Assembly (NCBI RefSeq): GCF_900107975.1
Contig: NZ_FNVF01000017.1
Span: forward strand, 1 to 64,000
Direction: 5' to 3'
DNA: 64,000 nt
From: Paenibacillus sp. UNC499MF
GTDB taxonomy: Bacteria; Bacillota; Bacilli; Paenibacillales; NBRC-103111
Shown here: positions 53,087 to 61,699 of the stretch, piece by piece
Numbering within the stretch: the stretch's first letter is position 1
Layout: each line of letters opens with the position of its first letter
Position numbers and translations under genes: made by a program
The notes under the pieces: model-generated
What the model saw: the letters and a program-made list of their open reading frames with translations, nothing else
The model's database searches: none
Told to the model about the DNA's origin: nothing

Positions 53087-54286
53087 TTACCGGTAAGAAT
53101 CCAGAAGCGCCTTGAACACTTTGCCGGAGCGCTCGATCTGCTTGACCGGCACGCTGTAGGACAGCCGGAAGTGTCCGCCGCGGCCGAAGCCGCTTCCCGG
53201 CACGATCAGAAGGCGATGCTCCTGCACCGCTTTCAGGCAGAACTCGACGTCGTCGGCAATCGGTGTCTTCGGGAATATGAAGAAGCCTCCCTGCGGCACG
53301 GTGAATTCATACCCCGCCTCCTGCAGGACTTCGACCATAAGATCGCGGCGTTTGCGGTATTCCTGCTGCTCGACGGCAAGCGTATCCATACGCGTAATGA
53401 CACGCTGCATCATAACCGGCGCATTGACAAATCCGAGCGTCCGGTTGCTGAAAACGAAGGCCTGGGCAAGCAGCTGCGCGTCGTCTGCCGAAGCGTCTAC
53501 CGCGACATAACCGAGCCGCTCTCCGGCGATGCCGAGGTCTTTGCTGAACGAGCTGACGAGAATCGTACGCCCGTATGCGGCAAACGGGTTCGGCGGAACC
53601 GCGTCGTACACCAGTTGGCTGTAAGGGTCGTCGTACACCATGTAGATCAGGCCGCCGTGTTTTTTCTCGCCCTCTGCGAGCACTTTTCCCAGTTCGTTTA
53701 AATTGTCCTGCGTAAGCAGCGTGCCGGTCGGATTGCCCGGTGTGTTGATAATGATCGCGCGCGTTCTCTCCGTGATCGCCTGGGCGACACGCTGCGTATC
53801 GACGCTGAAATCGTCTGCGAGGGGAACATGAACCGCGACGCCGCCGTGATTGTCGGCATAGTAGTCGTATTCCACGAAGTAAGGCGTCAGCAGAATCACT
53901 TCATCGCCGGGATTCAGGATGCTTTTCAGGACTACGTTCAGTCCTCCGCCCGCACCGACCGTCATGACGATATGCTCGGGCTTGACGCTGCCTCCGTAAC
54001 GGCCGTTGAGATAGTCCGCCACTTTCTGTCTTGCCGAGGGCAGTCCCTGATTCGGAATGTACTGGTGCTTGCCCAGCTCGCCGCTGTTCACCGTATCGGC
54101 CAGTGCTTTCAGGAAAGTCTCGGGCGGCTCGACCACCGGATTTCCGAGCGAGAAATCATACACTTCGTCGGCTCCGTAAATGTCGATCAGCCGCTTCCCT
54201 TCATCGAAGAGCTTGCGGATCCAGGAGCCTTTTTCAAGCTGGCCTGCGAGTTTTTCGGAAATTGCGCCTTTCGCTGGAGATGTCAT
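53087..54286 (-). CDS. Pyridoxal-phosphate aminotransferase, class I/II
   Basis: 399 residues, fold type I. DFSLGNPVVEPPETF gives the substrate-side start; NTPGNPTG binds the cofactor; VYDDPYSQLVY holds the Asp-x-x-Tyr that contacts the pyridine ring; the Schiff-base lysine is in VSSFSKDLGIAGERLGY. A family resembling aspartate/aromatic aminotransferases; the substrate is not evident. It is 47 bp after hisC on the same strand, so the two may be cotranscribed. Confidence 0.88.
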   Translation of the reverse strand: MTSPAKGAISEKLAGQLEKGSWIRKLFDEGKRLIDIYGADEVYDFSLGNPVVEPPETFLKALADTVNSGELGKHQYIPNQGLPSARQKVADYLNGRYGGSVKPEHIVMTVGAGGGLNVVLKSILNPGDEVILLTPYFVEYDYYADNHGGVAVHVPLADDFSVDTQRVAQAITERTRAIIINTPGNPTGTLLTQDNLNELGKVLAEGEKKHGGLIYMVYDDPYSQLVYDAVPPNPFAAYGRTILVSSFSKDLGIAGERLGYVAVDASADDAQLLAQAFVFSNRTLGFVNAPVMMQRVITRMDTLAVEQQEYRKRRDLMVEVLQEAGYEFTVPQGGFFIFPKTPIADDVEFCLKAVQEHRLLIVPGSGFGRGGHFRLSYSVPVKQIERSGKVFKALLDSYR

Positions 54287-54333
54287 AGCGTTGCTCCTTT
54301 AGTACATTTTATTTTTGTAAACAAAAACGGGGT

Positions 54334-55428
54334 TTAATCTCCCGATGGAACCGTTTCATTCTCCGGCCGGCTAACCAGTTCTTCAAGGAGAGTCAGCAGC
54401 TTCCGGTTCTCTTCTTCCGTTCCTATGCTGATCCGGATTTTGTCCTCCAGCAGCGGGGAATCGAAATGCCGGATGTACACGTGCCGCTCCGCCAGCCACT
54501 GGGTAATCCCCCGTGCGGATAGTCCCTGGCCCGCCGGAGGCGTGCAGAGCAGGAAGTTCGTCTCCGATTCGGGGACGGCAAACCCGAGGCTGCGAAGACT
54601 GACGCCCAAGCTGCTTCTGGAAGCCCGGATACGGCTGACGGTTTCGTCGAAATAGGCCCGGTCCCTCAGCGCGGCAGCCGCGATCGTTTGCGTGAGCATG
54701 CTCACGTTGTAGGAATCTTTGCATTTATCGAGCGCCTCGATCAGAGCCTCGTCCGCAAACGCATAGCCGAAACGGATGCCGCAAAGCGAATATGATTTCG
54801 ATAACGTGCGCAGAACGAGCAGGTTCGGGCAGCGGCCGATAAGCCTCAAAGCGCTCGCTTCTCCATCGGCAAAGTCGATATAGGCTTCATCGACGATCAT
54901 AAGCCCTTCGTACCGGTTCGCAAGCTCCTCGATCGCCTCCACGGACACCAGTAATCCCGTAGGGGCATTGGGATTTACGAGAATGATAGCCTGGGAAGGC
55001 ACGGCGAGCAGAGCTTCCGTATCGATGCTGAAATCCTCCCGTGTCGGTACGAATTCGCAGTGTACCCGGTGTATGTCCGCCGCGGTCCGGTAGAGCGAAT
55101 AGGTCGGATAAGGCAGGGCGATGGTGCTTCCCTCTTCCAGAAACGCTTTGAACAGGAGGGAGATGATCTCATCGGAACCGTTGCCGCAAAATACCTGGCT
55201 GCGGTTCACACCGTAGATATCCGCCAACACCTCCCTTACAGGCTCGGCCGTAGCGTTGGGATAGCGCCTCAGCAAGGCGTAATCGAAACCCGCAAGCGCC
55301 ATCCTCACATCCGGTGAAGGCGGGTAAGGATTTTCGTTGGAATTGAGCTTGACGACCTGCTGCTCCGCTTCCGGCTGAAAGCCGGGTATGTAGGGGGCCA
55401 TGCTGCGAATATGGGCTTTGGCGTACAA
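54334..55428 (-). CDS. hisC: Histidinol-phosphate aminotransferase
   Basis: 364 residues. KLNSNENPYPPSPDV at the N-terminus, RYPNATAEPVREVLA, FCGNGSDEIISLLFKAF (cofactor phosphate), NPNAPTG, and the lysine in LRTLSKSYSLCGIRFGYAF are all typical HisC. Converts imidazole acetol phosphate and glutamate to histidinol phosphate in histidine synthesis; many Firmicute HisC also serve tyrosine and phenylalanine. No other his gene is nearby. Confidence 0.92.
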   Translation of the reverse strand: MYAKAHIRSMAPYIPGFQPEAEQQVVKLNSNENPYPPSPDVRMALAGFDYALLRRYPNATAEPVREVLADIYGVNRSQVFCGNGSDEIISLLFKAFLEEGSTIALPYPTYSLYRTAADIHRVHCEFVPTREDFSIDTEALLAVPSQAIILVNPNAPTGLLVSVEAIEELANRYEGLMIVDEAYIDFADGEASALRLIGRCPNLLVLRTLSKSYSLCGIRFGYAFADEALIEALDKCKDSYNVSMLTQTIAAAALRDRAYFDETVSRIRASRSSLGVSLRSLGFAVPESETNFLLCTPPAGQGLSARGITQWLAERHVYIRHFDSPLLEDKIRISIGTEEENRKLLTLLEELVSRPENETVPSGD

Positions 55429-55567
55429 GAAATCCGCCTCCTCTGCTCTTATAAATCTCCGGTGAAAATTCTTTTTTAACCAGTATAACGCAAATTTCCG
55501 AAGATTCTAGCAAAAAAATAGAGACCGGTCCGTTCTGCAAGAATCGCGGACTTTCTCTCTTTTCTCT

Positions 55568-55597
55568 ATCATAAACGCTCGCGGAGCTTCATAGACT
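55568..55597 (+). promoter_or_regulatory. Candidate sigma-E promoter of ytrH-ytrI
   Basis: ATCATAAA (55568-55575), 14 bases, CATAGACT (55590-55597). The -10 resembles the sigma-E CATA---T pattern, and Bacillus ytrH-ytrI are sporulation genes read by sigma-E. About 60 bases before the ytrH start. Confidence 0.45.
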
Positions 55598-55656
55598 ATA
55601 CCAAAGGGATCCTATCAAAACCGCACAGAAGTCCAATAAAGAAAGAAGGGAATCAG

Positions 55657-55989
55657 GTGACGGCCTTTGTCACTTCCGCGATACTCAATTTTTTCGTAGC
55701 ATTCGGCGTCGTCATGGGAGGCAGCATGCTTGCGGGAATCGGCTCGGTTCTGTCACTTCAGCCCCCGACTTACAAGATGCTGCTTATCGCCGAGAATATT
55801 AAAATTTGGGCGATGGTCGCCGCAATCGGAGGCACGATCGATCCCATCCGGATGATCCAGGACAACTTCCAGGACGGGCAGCTCTCCCCCGCCTTCAAGC
55901 AAATTCTGCTGATCATCAGCGCCTATATCGGGGCGCATATGGGCACGTCGCTCATCCAGCTGATCTGCAAGGGGGGCGGGCAGTCTTGA
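55657..55989 (+). CDS. ytrH: Sporulation membrane protein YtrH
   Basis: 110 residues, GTG start behind GAAGGGAA. Three membrane segments: SAILNFFVAFGVVMGGSML, NIKIWAMVAAIGGTI and ILLIISAYIGAHMGTSLIQL. Strong resemblance to YtrH of Bacillus, made in the mother cell and needed for normal spore formation. The last codons overlap the start of ytrI. In Bacillus these genes lie just upstream of dnaE and nrnA-ytpI-ytoI, as here. Confidence 0.9.
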   Translation: MTAFVTSAILNFFVAFGVVMGGSMLAGIGSVLSLQPPTYKMLLIAENIKIWAMVAAIGGTIDPIRMIQDNFQDGQLSPAFKQILLIISAYIGAHMGTSLIQLICKGGGQS

Positions 55990-56537
55990 AAATACCCAGC
56001 TTCGACCGTTACCCCCGTTTCCTTGCGGGTATCGGACTTTTTTTAGCGGGAGGGGTCGTCGGCAGCGCCGTATTTCTAAGCTTGTACCATCATACCTACA
56101 ACGTGCTCGTGATTGAAAACTGGAATCTGAAAAAAGAAAACAACGGGCTTCAGCTGGATATCGAATCTCTGAATAAATTCAAAAACAAACAAGGACTGAT
56201 CACGCGTGTGACCGTCCATTTGTACAATGATATTCAGCATCCGCTGGAAAGCCATGTTCAGAAAGCGCTGGAAGACCGGGTCAAGAGGGATCTGAAAATC
56301 GTCGAAGGACAGAAGCTGGGGGAAATCCGGGATTCACCCCAATTGTACGAACGCCTCATCGCGAACAAAACGTATTACGGCGTAATCGATAAAGACTACA
56401 TCGTCAACGTCAAAGCGATGGCGCTCGTACAGTCGGAGCTGACCGTGTGGATTACGGCGGACGAGCCCAAGAAGCAGGCTCTCCCCGATAAAGGGACGAT
56501 CGTGCCCGATCATGACGCCTTTAACGGCTCTTACTAG
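55986..56537 (+). CDS. ytrI: Sporulation membrane protein YtrI
   Basis: 183 residues from a TTG at 55986 that overlaps the ytrH stop, behind AAGGGGGGC. One membrane helix (FLAGIGLFLAGGVVGSAVFL) is followed by a coiled segment (NWNLKKENNGLQLDIESLNKF) and an outer alpha-beta domain (about 75-165) with LYNDIQHPLESHVQKALEDRV and the YGVIDKDYIVNVKAM strand. Fits YtrI of Bacillus, the partner of YtrH in engulfment-stage sporulation. The 24 bp after its stop lead to the end of the convergent comQ-like gene. Confidence 0.88.
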   Translation: MKIPSFDRYPRFLAGIGLFLAGGVVGSAVFLSLYHHTYNVLVIENWNLKKENNGLQLDIESLNKFKNKQGLITRVTVHLYNDIQHPLESHVQKALEDRVKRDLKIVEGQKLGEIRDSPQLYERLIANKTYYGVIDKDYIVNVKAMALVQSELTVWITADEPKKQALPDKGTIVPDHDAFNGSY

Positions 56538-56580
56538 CCTTTCCTATTTAAATAGACGGCAAGGGCTGAATCCGGGGGCG

Positions 56581-57519
56581 TTACAGCTCGAAACGGGCCA
56601 GCGCGATCTCCCGGAAAGCTTCCTTGTTCGCGGAAGCGGCCGGGATTTCGGCAAACAGCTCGTCCGCATGGTGCAGATACAAGTTCTGAATCGTACGCGT
56701 GTATTCGATGCAGCCCGAGTCCACGACATACTGGACGCACTGCGGCTTATGCTTTAAAAATTGCGGCTGGTCGATCTCACCCTTGTAATACTGCTGGATG
56801 ACCGGGAATTCCGTATCTTCCTCGTCCAGAAGGAACAGGACCGGAATGGTTTTCTTTTTCTGCACGAGATCGTTTTTGTAATCGAAGCGGAGCAGGTCGC
56901 TCAAATCGTTGTCGAGCTGGGCCATCAGTCCCATATAGACGGCCAGGCGGTTCAGCTTGCCGACGGTATCCTCATCGGCGTTCGCGTCCGTGCAGGCGTA
57001 ACCCATGTACAGAGCCAGTTGAACCAGCGTGCCGGACTTGCGCTGTACCATTCCGACGTAGTCCTCTTCCGTCTGTACGGCATTCGTCACGTCCAGGTGC
57101 TGGCCGTTAATCGCCTCCGTAATAAATTCGCATACTTTGGCGGGATCGGGCAGAGGAGCGGCCGGATATTGGCGGCGGAGAGCCCCCAGTTCGGAGACGG
57201 ATGCCGTCACGAGTCCCGTGTATACGTTCAGCGCCTGCTCCTGGGGCACGGTCATCCACGGCTTCTCCGTGTTGTCCTGATCCTGGATATCGTCCATGAT
57301 ATCCAGCGCGAGCAGCATAAGCTCGGTCAATGCGGCGGTCCGGTGAATAGCCGGATTGCTTCCGCCCAGCAGATCGTGAACGCTCCAGGTGAGCTCTCCC
57401 CAGATAGAATGCTCTTCTTTTTTGTCCGCCACGCTTCTTAACAGCAGTTCTTTCAAGGAAGGTACGGTAAAATACGTTTCAATAAGATCCTGAATATCGC
57501 TCCAAACTTCAGCCTTCAT
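56581..57519 (-). CDS. comQ: ComQ-like isoprenyl transferase for the ComX-type pheromone
   Basis: 312 residues with the fold of trans-isoprenyl diphosphate synthases. The first aspartate-rich motif is DDIQD (76-80), and the second is NDLSD (204-208), followed by the usual D-x-x-x-KKKTIPVLFLL. The basic and aromatic motifs of chain-elongating enzymes are weak, as in ComQ. In Bacillus, ComQ attaches a farnesyl or geranyl group to the tryptophan of pre-ComX and helps cleave and export it. Last gene of a comP-comA-comQ operon, 24 bp after comA. The ComQ rather than housekeeping role follows from the neighbours and the Trp-ending prepeptide encoded nearby. Confidence 0.82.
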   Translation of the reverse strand: MKAEVWSDIQDLIETYFTVPSLKELLLRSVADKKEEHSIWGELTWSVHDLLGGSNPAIHRTAALTELMLLALDIMDDIQDQDNTEKPWMTVPQEQALNVYTGLVTASVSELGALRRQYPAAPLPDPAKVCEFITEAINGQHLDVTNAVQTEEDYVGMVQRKSGTLVQLALYMGYACTDANADEDTVGKLNRLAVYMGLMAQLDNDLSDLLRFDYKNDLVQKKKTIPVLFLLDEEDTEFPVIQQYYKGEIDQPQFLKHKPQCVQYVVDSGCIEYTRTIQNLYLHHADELFAEIPAASANKEAFREIALARFEL

Positions 57520-57543
57520 GCTGCACCGCCTTTTCGGGATTGG

Positions 57544-58167
57544 TCAACGCTTGATTTGTAAAAATTTCTCGATAGCCTGAGCCCGGGATTTCACCCCGAA
57601 CTTGTCGTAAATTTTGCGCACGTAGTTGTCCACCGAGCGTTTGCTCATATGAATCTCATCGGCAATCTGCTCATTGGTGGCGCCTTTGACGATCTGGTTC
57701 ATGATGTTGATTTCCTCGTCGGTCAAGCTCGACAAATCATCGTCCGGATGGCTGAGCCTCATCTGGTGCAGCAGGGAGATCGGAATGACGGACTGGCCCT
57801 CTTTCAGAGCCCGCATCATGTTGCGGATCTGGTCTTCGCTCGAGTCTTTGGACATGATGCCGCATACGCCGAGCTCAAGAAGGTTGTTCAGAATCGGCAT
57901 ATAATCAATGCCTGTGAAAATCACGATCTGGACGTCCTTGTTCAGTTCCTTCATTTTGACGGCGACTTCCATGCCCGTTAAATCGGGAAGATGAAAATCG
58001 AGAAAGATGATGGACGGATTCAGCTTCACCATCATTTCCACGCCCATTTCCCCGGTCGTCGCGACGCCGACCACTTGAATATTCTCCTCCTGCTCCAGAA
58101 TAAACTTCGTGCCGTATGCCATGGCGGGGTGGTCGTCAACTATTAGGATATGTTGTATTTTATTCAT
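57544..58167 (-). CDS. comA: ComA-like NarL/LuxR-family response regulator
   Basis: 207 residues. Receiver domain with D11-D12, phosphoacceptor D57 in FLDFHLPDLTG, T85 and K107 (MSKDSS). The C-terminal LuxR helix-turn-helix (about 142-207) reads SSLTDEEINIMNQIVKGATN, then EQIADEIHMSKRSVDNYVRKIYDKFGVKSR. Four bases overlap the kinase gene. The Bacillus ComA turns on competence and surfactin genes; here the targets are unknown, but TTGCG repeats lie downstream of the peptide gene. Confidence 0.85.
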   Translation of the reverse strand: MNKIQHILIVDDHPAMAYGTKFILEQEENIQVVGVATTGEMGVEMMVKLNPSIIFLDFHLPDLTGMEVAVKMKELNKDVQIVIFTGIDYMPILNNLLELGVCGIMSKDSSEDQIRNMMRALKEGQSVIPISLLHQMRLSHPDDDLSSLTDEEINIMNQIVKGATNEQIADEIHMSKRSVDNYVRKIYDKFGVKSRAQAIEKFLQIKR

Positions 58168-60491
58168 GTCGGTATGCCTTCCTTTATAGGGATCTGAATT
58201 CTCACTTCAACGCCTTTACCCGTCATGGACTCCATCGTAAACTGCCCGTTTAAATGCAGGACCCGGCCTTTCATCTGCTCCAGGCCCATACCGGAACGGC
58301 CGACTGTCTTGCCCGACGACGAATTGGGTTTAAAGCCGATTCCATCGTCCTCGTAGTGAATGCTAACCTCGCTTCCGCTTGCGACAAGCCGGATGAAAAG
58401 CCGGCTGGCCTGCGAATGTTTCTTCGCATTTGTAATCAATTCCTGAATGACGCGGAAAATATGGCGTTTCGCCTCATAATCGAGATTCTCCATCGCCGTC
58501 GTCTTTCCTTCCGTCACGAACTGAATTTCGTAATCGCCGAGACTCGATTCGGTATCCACGAGGTTCTGCAGGGCACGGACAAGCCCGATATTTTTAAGCA
58601 GATAAGGATTCAGCTCGAAGCAGCACTGCCGCAAATTCATATTGATCAGTTCCAGGTGGTTCAAAATATCTTTAAGCTGCCGGTGGTCGTCGGGATTAAG
58701 CAGCTGCTTCTGAAGATTTTTCAATTTCCGTTGGACGAAGAAAATATCCTGCATGGTCGTATCGTGCAAATCGGTCGCGATCCGTGTCCGCTCCTTCTCC
58801 TGCAGATCGAACATGGTCTTGCGGAACCAGACGTATTCCTCGCTGCCTTCCTGGTTGGGAAGCTCCGAGGCCAGCTCCAGAAGTTTCATGTTCAGCTTGC
58901 GGATCAGATACAGGTTCTCCAGGCTGACCGACAGGTACGAAATAATGAGACTCAGCCACTGGGTTTCTTCCCGGTTCATAAACGTATTGGTCTTCTTTTT
59001 GGCCATAACCAGATAGCTCACATATTCCTCGTGCCCTTTGATCAGCGTTCGCGTATATTCGGAGTCGAACCAGTCGCCGGTAAGGAACCGCCTTTTCACA
59101 TCCTGCTCGTCGATATTCCCCTCACTGATGATTTCGAGGGTTCCGGACGCATACTGAATGACGATGGCCCCTCCGTATACTTGCAAAATGTCCACGATAT
59201 CCACCAATACGATATCTCTGAGCTCGCGGAAATTCGTAATGCTGCCGAGGGCTCCGGCGATTTTTTTGAGTGCCTGCTGGAGGTAATATTTCCTGGGAAA
59301 CATAATCTTCTCCAGCCGGGTCGCGAAATACTCCAGAGAGTAGGTGACGAACGTCAGCACGACCATCGTGGTCGTAAAACTGATCACCATATGCTTCAGT
59401 GTCGCGTCTTTCTGGAAAATAAAATAATTGACGGCTACAAGCACGGCGCTCGGCAGTACGGAGATCACAGCTGTGTAGAAAACCCGCCGCAAAATGATAT
59501 CCAGGTCGTAAAGCTGCTTGGACATAATGAGATAGCCGAAGGTGACGGGGAAGAAGAGAATGAACCAGCCGCTGTAATAAGAAAATGCCAGTTCCGTCTG
59601 AAACAGAATCCTCGGGATAAAGTTCAGGAACGCCAGCGGACAGAAAGACAGGCCCAGGCAAAATATAATCGTTTTAATAATGGTAAATAAATAATCGTTC
59701 GATTTTCTGTATTTCTTGTATAAATGGACCAGCAAATAAATATTCATAATAAAGCCGGCTATGAAGAAACTCATCGTGCCGTAATAAATGATTTTGTAGA
59801 ACTTGAAGTTCGCCTCCGGGAAAAACATGCTGAGCTGCAGCAGAGAAGAGAATCCGATGGCGGCGTACACGTATTTCATGTAGCGCGTCGAGAATGTGAA
59901 ATTGGATCGTTCCCGGAAGAACATAATCAGAAACTGCAGAAACAGAAAGGGCAGGCACGCTACCAGACTTGTCGTCATTCCCTTGGCCAGAATATCGGTC
60001 CGGGTCGATGCGCCCAGACACATAAAGATCAGCCCGATATTCAGAAAGACGGCGGACAGCATAAGGGCCGACCGGGATTTGGAAAGCCGGCTGTAAATCA
60101 GAAACGCGAAAACAAAAGCAATGATCTCGCCCAGCAGGGACAAAATATCGACCGTCATGGACGTGGCATGATCTCGCGTCGTAAAGGTCAGTTCTTTATC
60201 ACCGCGAAGGACGGTAATGACGTCCGCCTGCTCGATACTGTAATATTTCTTGACCGTCAGATGCTCCTCCGGCCTTTTCCCGTCTATGCTTACGATCTTG
60301 TCGTCCGGCTTAAAGCCGATCTTGGAACCGATGCTGACCCGCTCCAGCTGTGTGATGACCCATTCCTGCTTGGGGTTCTGATCCACGATAATACCCAGGT
60401 ACGGATACCGGTAAGCTACCCTTAAACACCAAAACTGAAGGAAGATGATGCCTATAAAAAACAATATCATCCATTTTTTTTTGGAATTCAT
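58164..60491 (-). CDS. comP: ComP-like membrane histidine kinase
   Basis: About 775 residues from the ATG at 60491, behind AAGGTGG. The first helix (WMILFFIGIIFLQFWCLRVAY) is followed by an outer PDZ-like segment (about 30-110: GSKIGFKPDDKIVSIDGKRP) and seven or so further helices to about 390, the layout of ComP. A GAF-like stretch leads to the HisKA_3 box ERTRIATDLHDTTMQDIFF with H576, and an ATPase with ELITNAKKHS and EDDGIGF, closing with GMGLEQMKGR. It should sense the processed peptide outside and phosphorylate the adjacent ComA-like regulator. Confidence 0.85.
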   Translation of the reverse strand: MNSKKKWMILFFIGIIFLQFWCLRVAYRYPYLGIIVDQNPKQEWVITQLERVSIGSKIGFKPDDKIVSIDGKRPEEHLTVKKYYSIEQADVITVLRGDKELTFTTRDHATSMTVDILSLLGEIIAFVFAFLIYSRLSKSRSALMLSAVFLNIGLIFMCLGASTRTDILAKGMTTSLVACLPFLFLQFLIMFFRERSNFTFSTRYMKYVYAAIGFSSLLQLSMFFPEANFKFYKIIYYGTMSFFIAGFIMNIYLLVHLYKKYRKSNDYLFTIIKTIIFCLGLSFCPLAFLNFIPRILFQTELAFSYYSGWFILFFPVTFGYLIMSKQLYDLDIILRRVFYTAVISVLPSAVLVAVNYFIFQKDATLKHMVISFTTTMVVLTFVTYSLEYFATRLEKIMFPRKYYLQQALKKIAGALGSITNFRELRDIVLVDIVDILQVYGGAIVIQYASGTLEIISEGNIDEQDVKRRFLTGDWFDSEYTRTLIKGHEEYVSYLVMAKKKTNTFMNREETQWLSLIISYLSVSLENLYLIRKLNMKLLELASELPNQEGSEEYVWFRKTMFDLQEKERTRIATDLHDTTMQDIFFVQRKLKNLQKQLLNPDDHRQLKDILNHLELINMNLRQCCFELNPYLLKNIGLVRALQNLVDTESSLGDYEIQFVTEGKTTAMENLDYEAKRHIFRVIQELITNAKKHSQASRLFIRLVASGSEVSIHYEDDGIGFKPNSSSGKTVGRSGMGLEQMKGRVLHLNGQFTMESMTGKGVEVRIQIPIKEGIPT

Positions 60492-60572
60492 AAAATCCAC
60501 CTTTTCGAGTTCAAGTTTTTAAGGTAATATAGGAAATAAGTTTTATATTAATTTCAAAGTGAGGTGTCTGTC

Positions 60573-60740
60573 ATGCAAACGGCAGTACTATGGTCCCGTG
60601 AACTGAAGCAAGCTGTTAAAGAAGCTGTAAGTTCCAAAGCGGCTCCCGTATCCTCCGCATCTTTGTCCAAACTTGAAGTAGAATCACTGCAAAAAGCGGT
60701 TTCCAGCGAGAAACCGGAAGTTAGATATATGATGTGGTAA
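60573..60740 (+). CDS. comX: ComX-like pheromone precursor ending in tryptophan
   Basis: 55 residues from an ATG seven bases after AAAGTGAGGTG. No membrane helix and no classical signal peptide. The N-terminal half is a charged helix (WSRELKQAVKEAVSSKA); residues 31-42 (LSKLEVESLQKA) resemble the S-x-x-E-x-x-x-L-x-x-A helix of pre-ComX; the end is KPEVRYMMW, with Trp as the very last residue. In Bacillus ComX the isoprenylated Trp is three or four residues from the end. It is divergent from comP with 81 bp between the starts, and has its own strong terminator. Function is inferred from the ComQ, ComP and ComA homologues next to it; the length equals that of B. subtilis pre-ComX. Confidence 0.75.
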   Translation: MQTAVLWSRELKQAVKEAVSSKAAPVSSASLSKLEVESLQKAVSSEKPEVRYMMW

Positions 60741-60770
60741 ACCTATCCACATCATAGCAAAAAACAAAAA

Positions 60771-60810
60771 GATTGCATATCAGCCCACTGCTGATATGCA
60801 ATCTTTTTTT
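60771..60810 (+). terminator. Terminator of the comX-like gene
   Basis: Perfect 13-bp stem GATTGCATATCAG/CTGATATGCAATC (60771-60783 and 60791-60803) with a seven-base loop, then seven T; A residues precede it. It ends 70 bp after the stop, giving a very short transcript. Confidence 0.92.
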
Positions 60811-60834
60811 ATGGTCCATCTGCACTAGACTGCA

Positions 60835-60862
60835 CAACTGCGCAAACCCGTTTGCGCAGTTG
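60835..60862. promoter_or_regulatory. Perfect inverted repeat with TTGCGC arms
   Basis: CAACTGCGCAAAC (60835-60847) and GTTTGCGCAGTTG (60850-60862) separated by two bases. There is no T run, so it is not a terminator. The arms hold GCGCAA/TTGCGC, close to the ComA half-sites TTGCGG/CCGCAA. Confidence 0.55.
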
Positions 60863-60969
60863 TTCACGGGTAAAGACCGAACTGCCATAGCAGAATTTAT
60901 TTTAAGACATAAGTTCCTATATGTGTCTTTAAATCAAACTGTATTTCTTCCATTATTATCCTTCTTTAG

Positions 60970-61018
60970 TTGCGCATCAGTGAAAATAATTTTGCATCCT
61001 TGCGAAACAAAATTGCGC
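60970..61018 (+). promoter_or_regulatory. Cluster of TTGCG half-sites upstream of the 47-residue ORF
   Basis: TTGCGC at 60970, TTGCA at 60992, TTGCGA at 61000 and TTGCGC at 61013, in an AT-rich stretch where so many GC-centred repeats stand out. Likely binding sites for the ComA-like regulator, upstream of the next small ORF. The stretch 60863-60969 has no gene. Confidence 0.5.
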
Positions 61019-61093
61019 TGATAATGTAAGGTTTTAAAGATAATATAAAAGTATACATTTTTATCCATAGACCAGAACTTAGGAGTGTTATTT

Positions 61094-61237
61094 ATGACCC
61101 AGTACCAATTCGATAACTTTTTTGAAGATCTTCTCAAAGATACGCTGATCGAAAAGTTCGAAACTGTGGAAGTACCACGGCTGCAGCTGGAATCCTCCTG
61201 GGAGAAACTGCAGCAGAAACTAGAGATAAGCAACTGA
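61094..61237 (+). CDS. 47-residue protein of unknown function in the com-like locus
   Basis: An ATG seven bases after AGGAGTG opens 47 codons. The product is acidic/amphipathic (TQYQFDNFFEDLLKDTLIEK) with a proline break (VEVPRLQLES) and a second helix (SWEKLQQKL). The S-W-x-x-x-x-x-x-L end recalls the short N-terminal tails of anti-sigma-like proteins. It is not ComX-like. TTGCG repeats and an AT-rich promoter region (GATAATATAAAAG near 61041) lie in front of it. It could be the target of the quorum system, as comS is in Bacillus, but there is no sequence similarity to ComS. Confidence 0.55.
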   Translation: MTQYQFDNFFEDLLKDTLIEKFETVEVPRLQLESSWEKLQQKLEISN

Positions 61238-61402
61238 CCCGTTTTGCGCCTTCAGGCTAAATTAAAATTTGTATTCGACAGAAAGAACCGAACTCCTTCT
61301 TTACCCATGACAGCCGGTTGCCCCAGAGGCCCCGGCTTCGTTGCTTTTTCCGGGGAAAATCGGTACAGTTAAAGCAAAACATCTGTAGGGGGCTTTCCGT
61401 AC

Positions 61403-61699
61403 ATGTTAGAAACGGTTCAAATCGTACTATCCGTGCTTATTTTTATTACCCTGCTGTTCTCGGTCGTCTTCAGCTTCCGCTCCCGCCGGAAAACCGATCC
61501 CAAACAAAGAGGCACCAACGCCGCGCTGATGAACATCTGCATGGGGCTGATGCTTATTCTTATTGCCGTGACGCAGCTGTTCTTCCTCTCGGATACGCCG
61601 GTGCGCCGTATATTCGGGACCGTCTGCCTGCTGCTCGGGCTGTTTAACCTGTTTGCGGGAATCCGCAATTATTCGTACTTCTCCCGCATGTCCCGCTGA
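61403..61699 (+). CDS. ytpI: YtpI-family membrane protein
   Basis: 98 residues behind AGGGGGC. Three membrane helices (VQIVLSVLIFITLLFSVVF, NICMGLMLILIAVTQLFF, IFGTVCLLLGLFNLFAGI) with a basic RSRRKTDPKQRG loop between the first two. The size and helix layout match YtpI, which neighbours ytoI in Bacillus. Function unknown. Its stop abuts the stop of the convergent ytoI with no base between. Confidence 0.85.
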   Translation: MLETVQIVLSVLIFITLLFSVVFSFRSRRKTDPKQRGTNAALMNICMGLMLILIAVTQLFFLSDTPVRRIFGTVCLLLGLFNLFAGIRNYSYFSRMSR

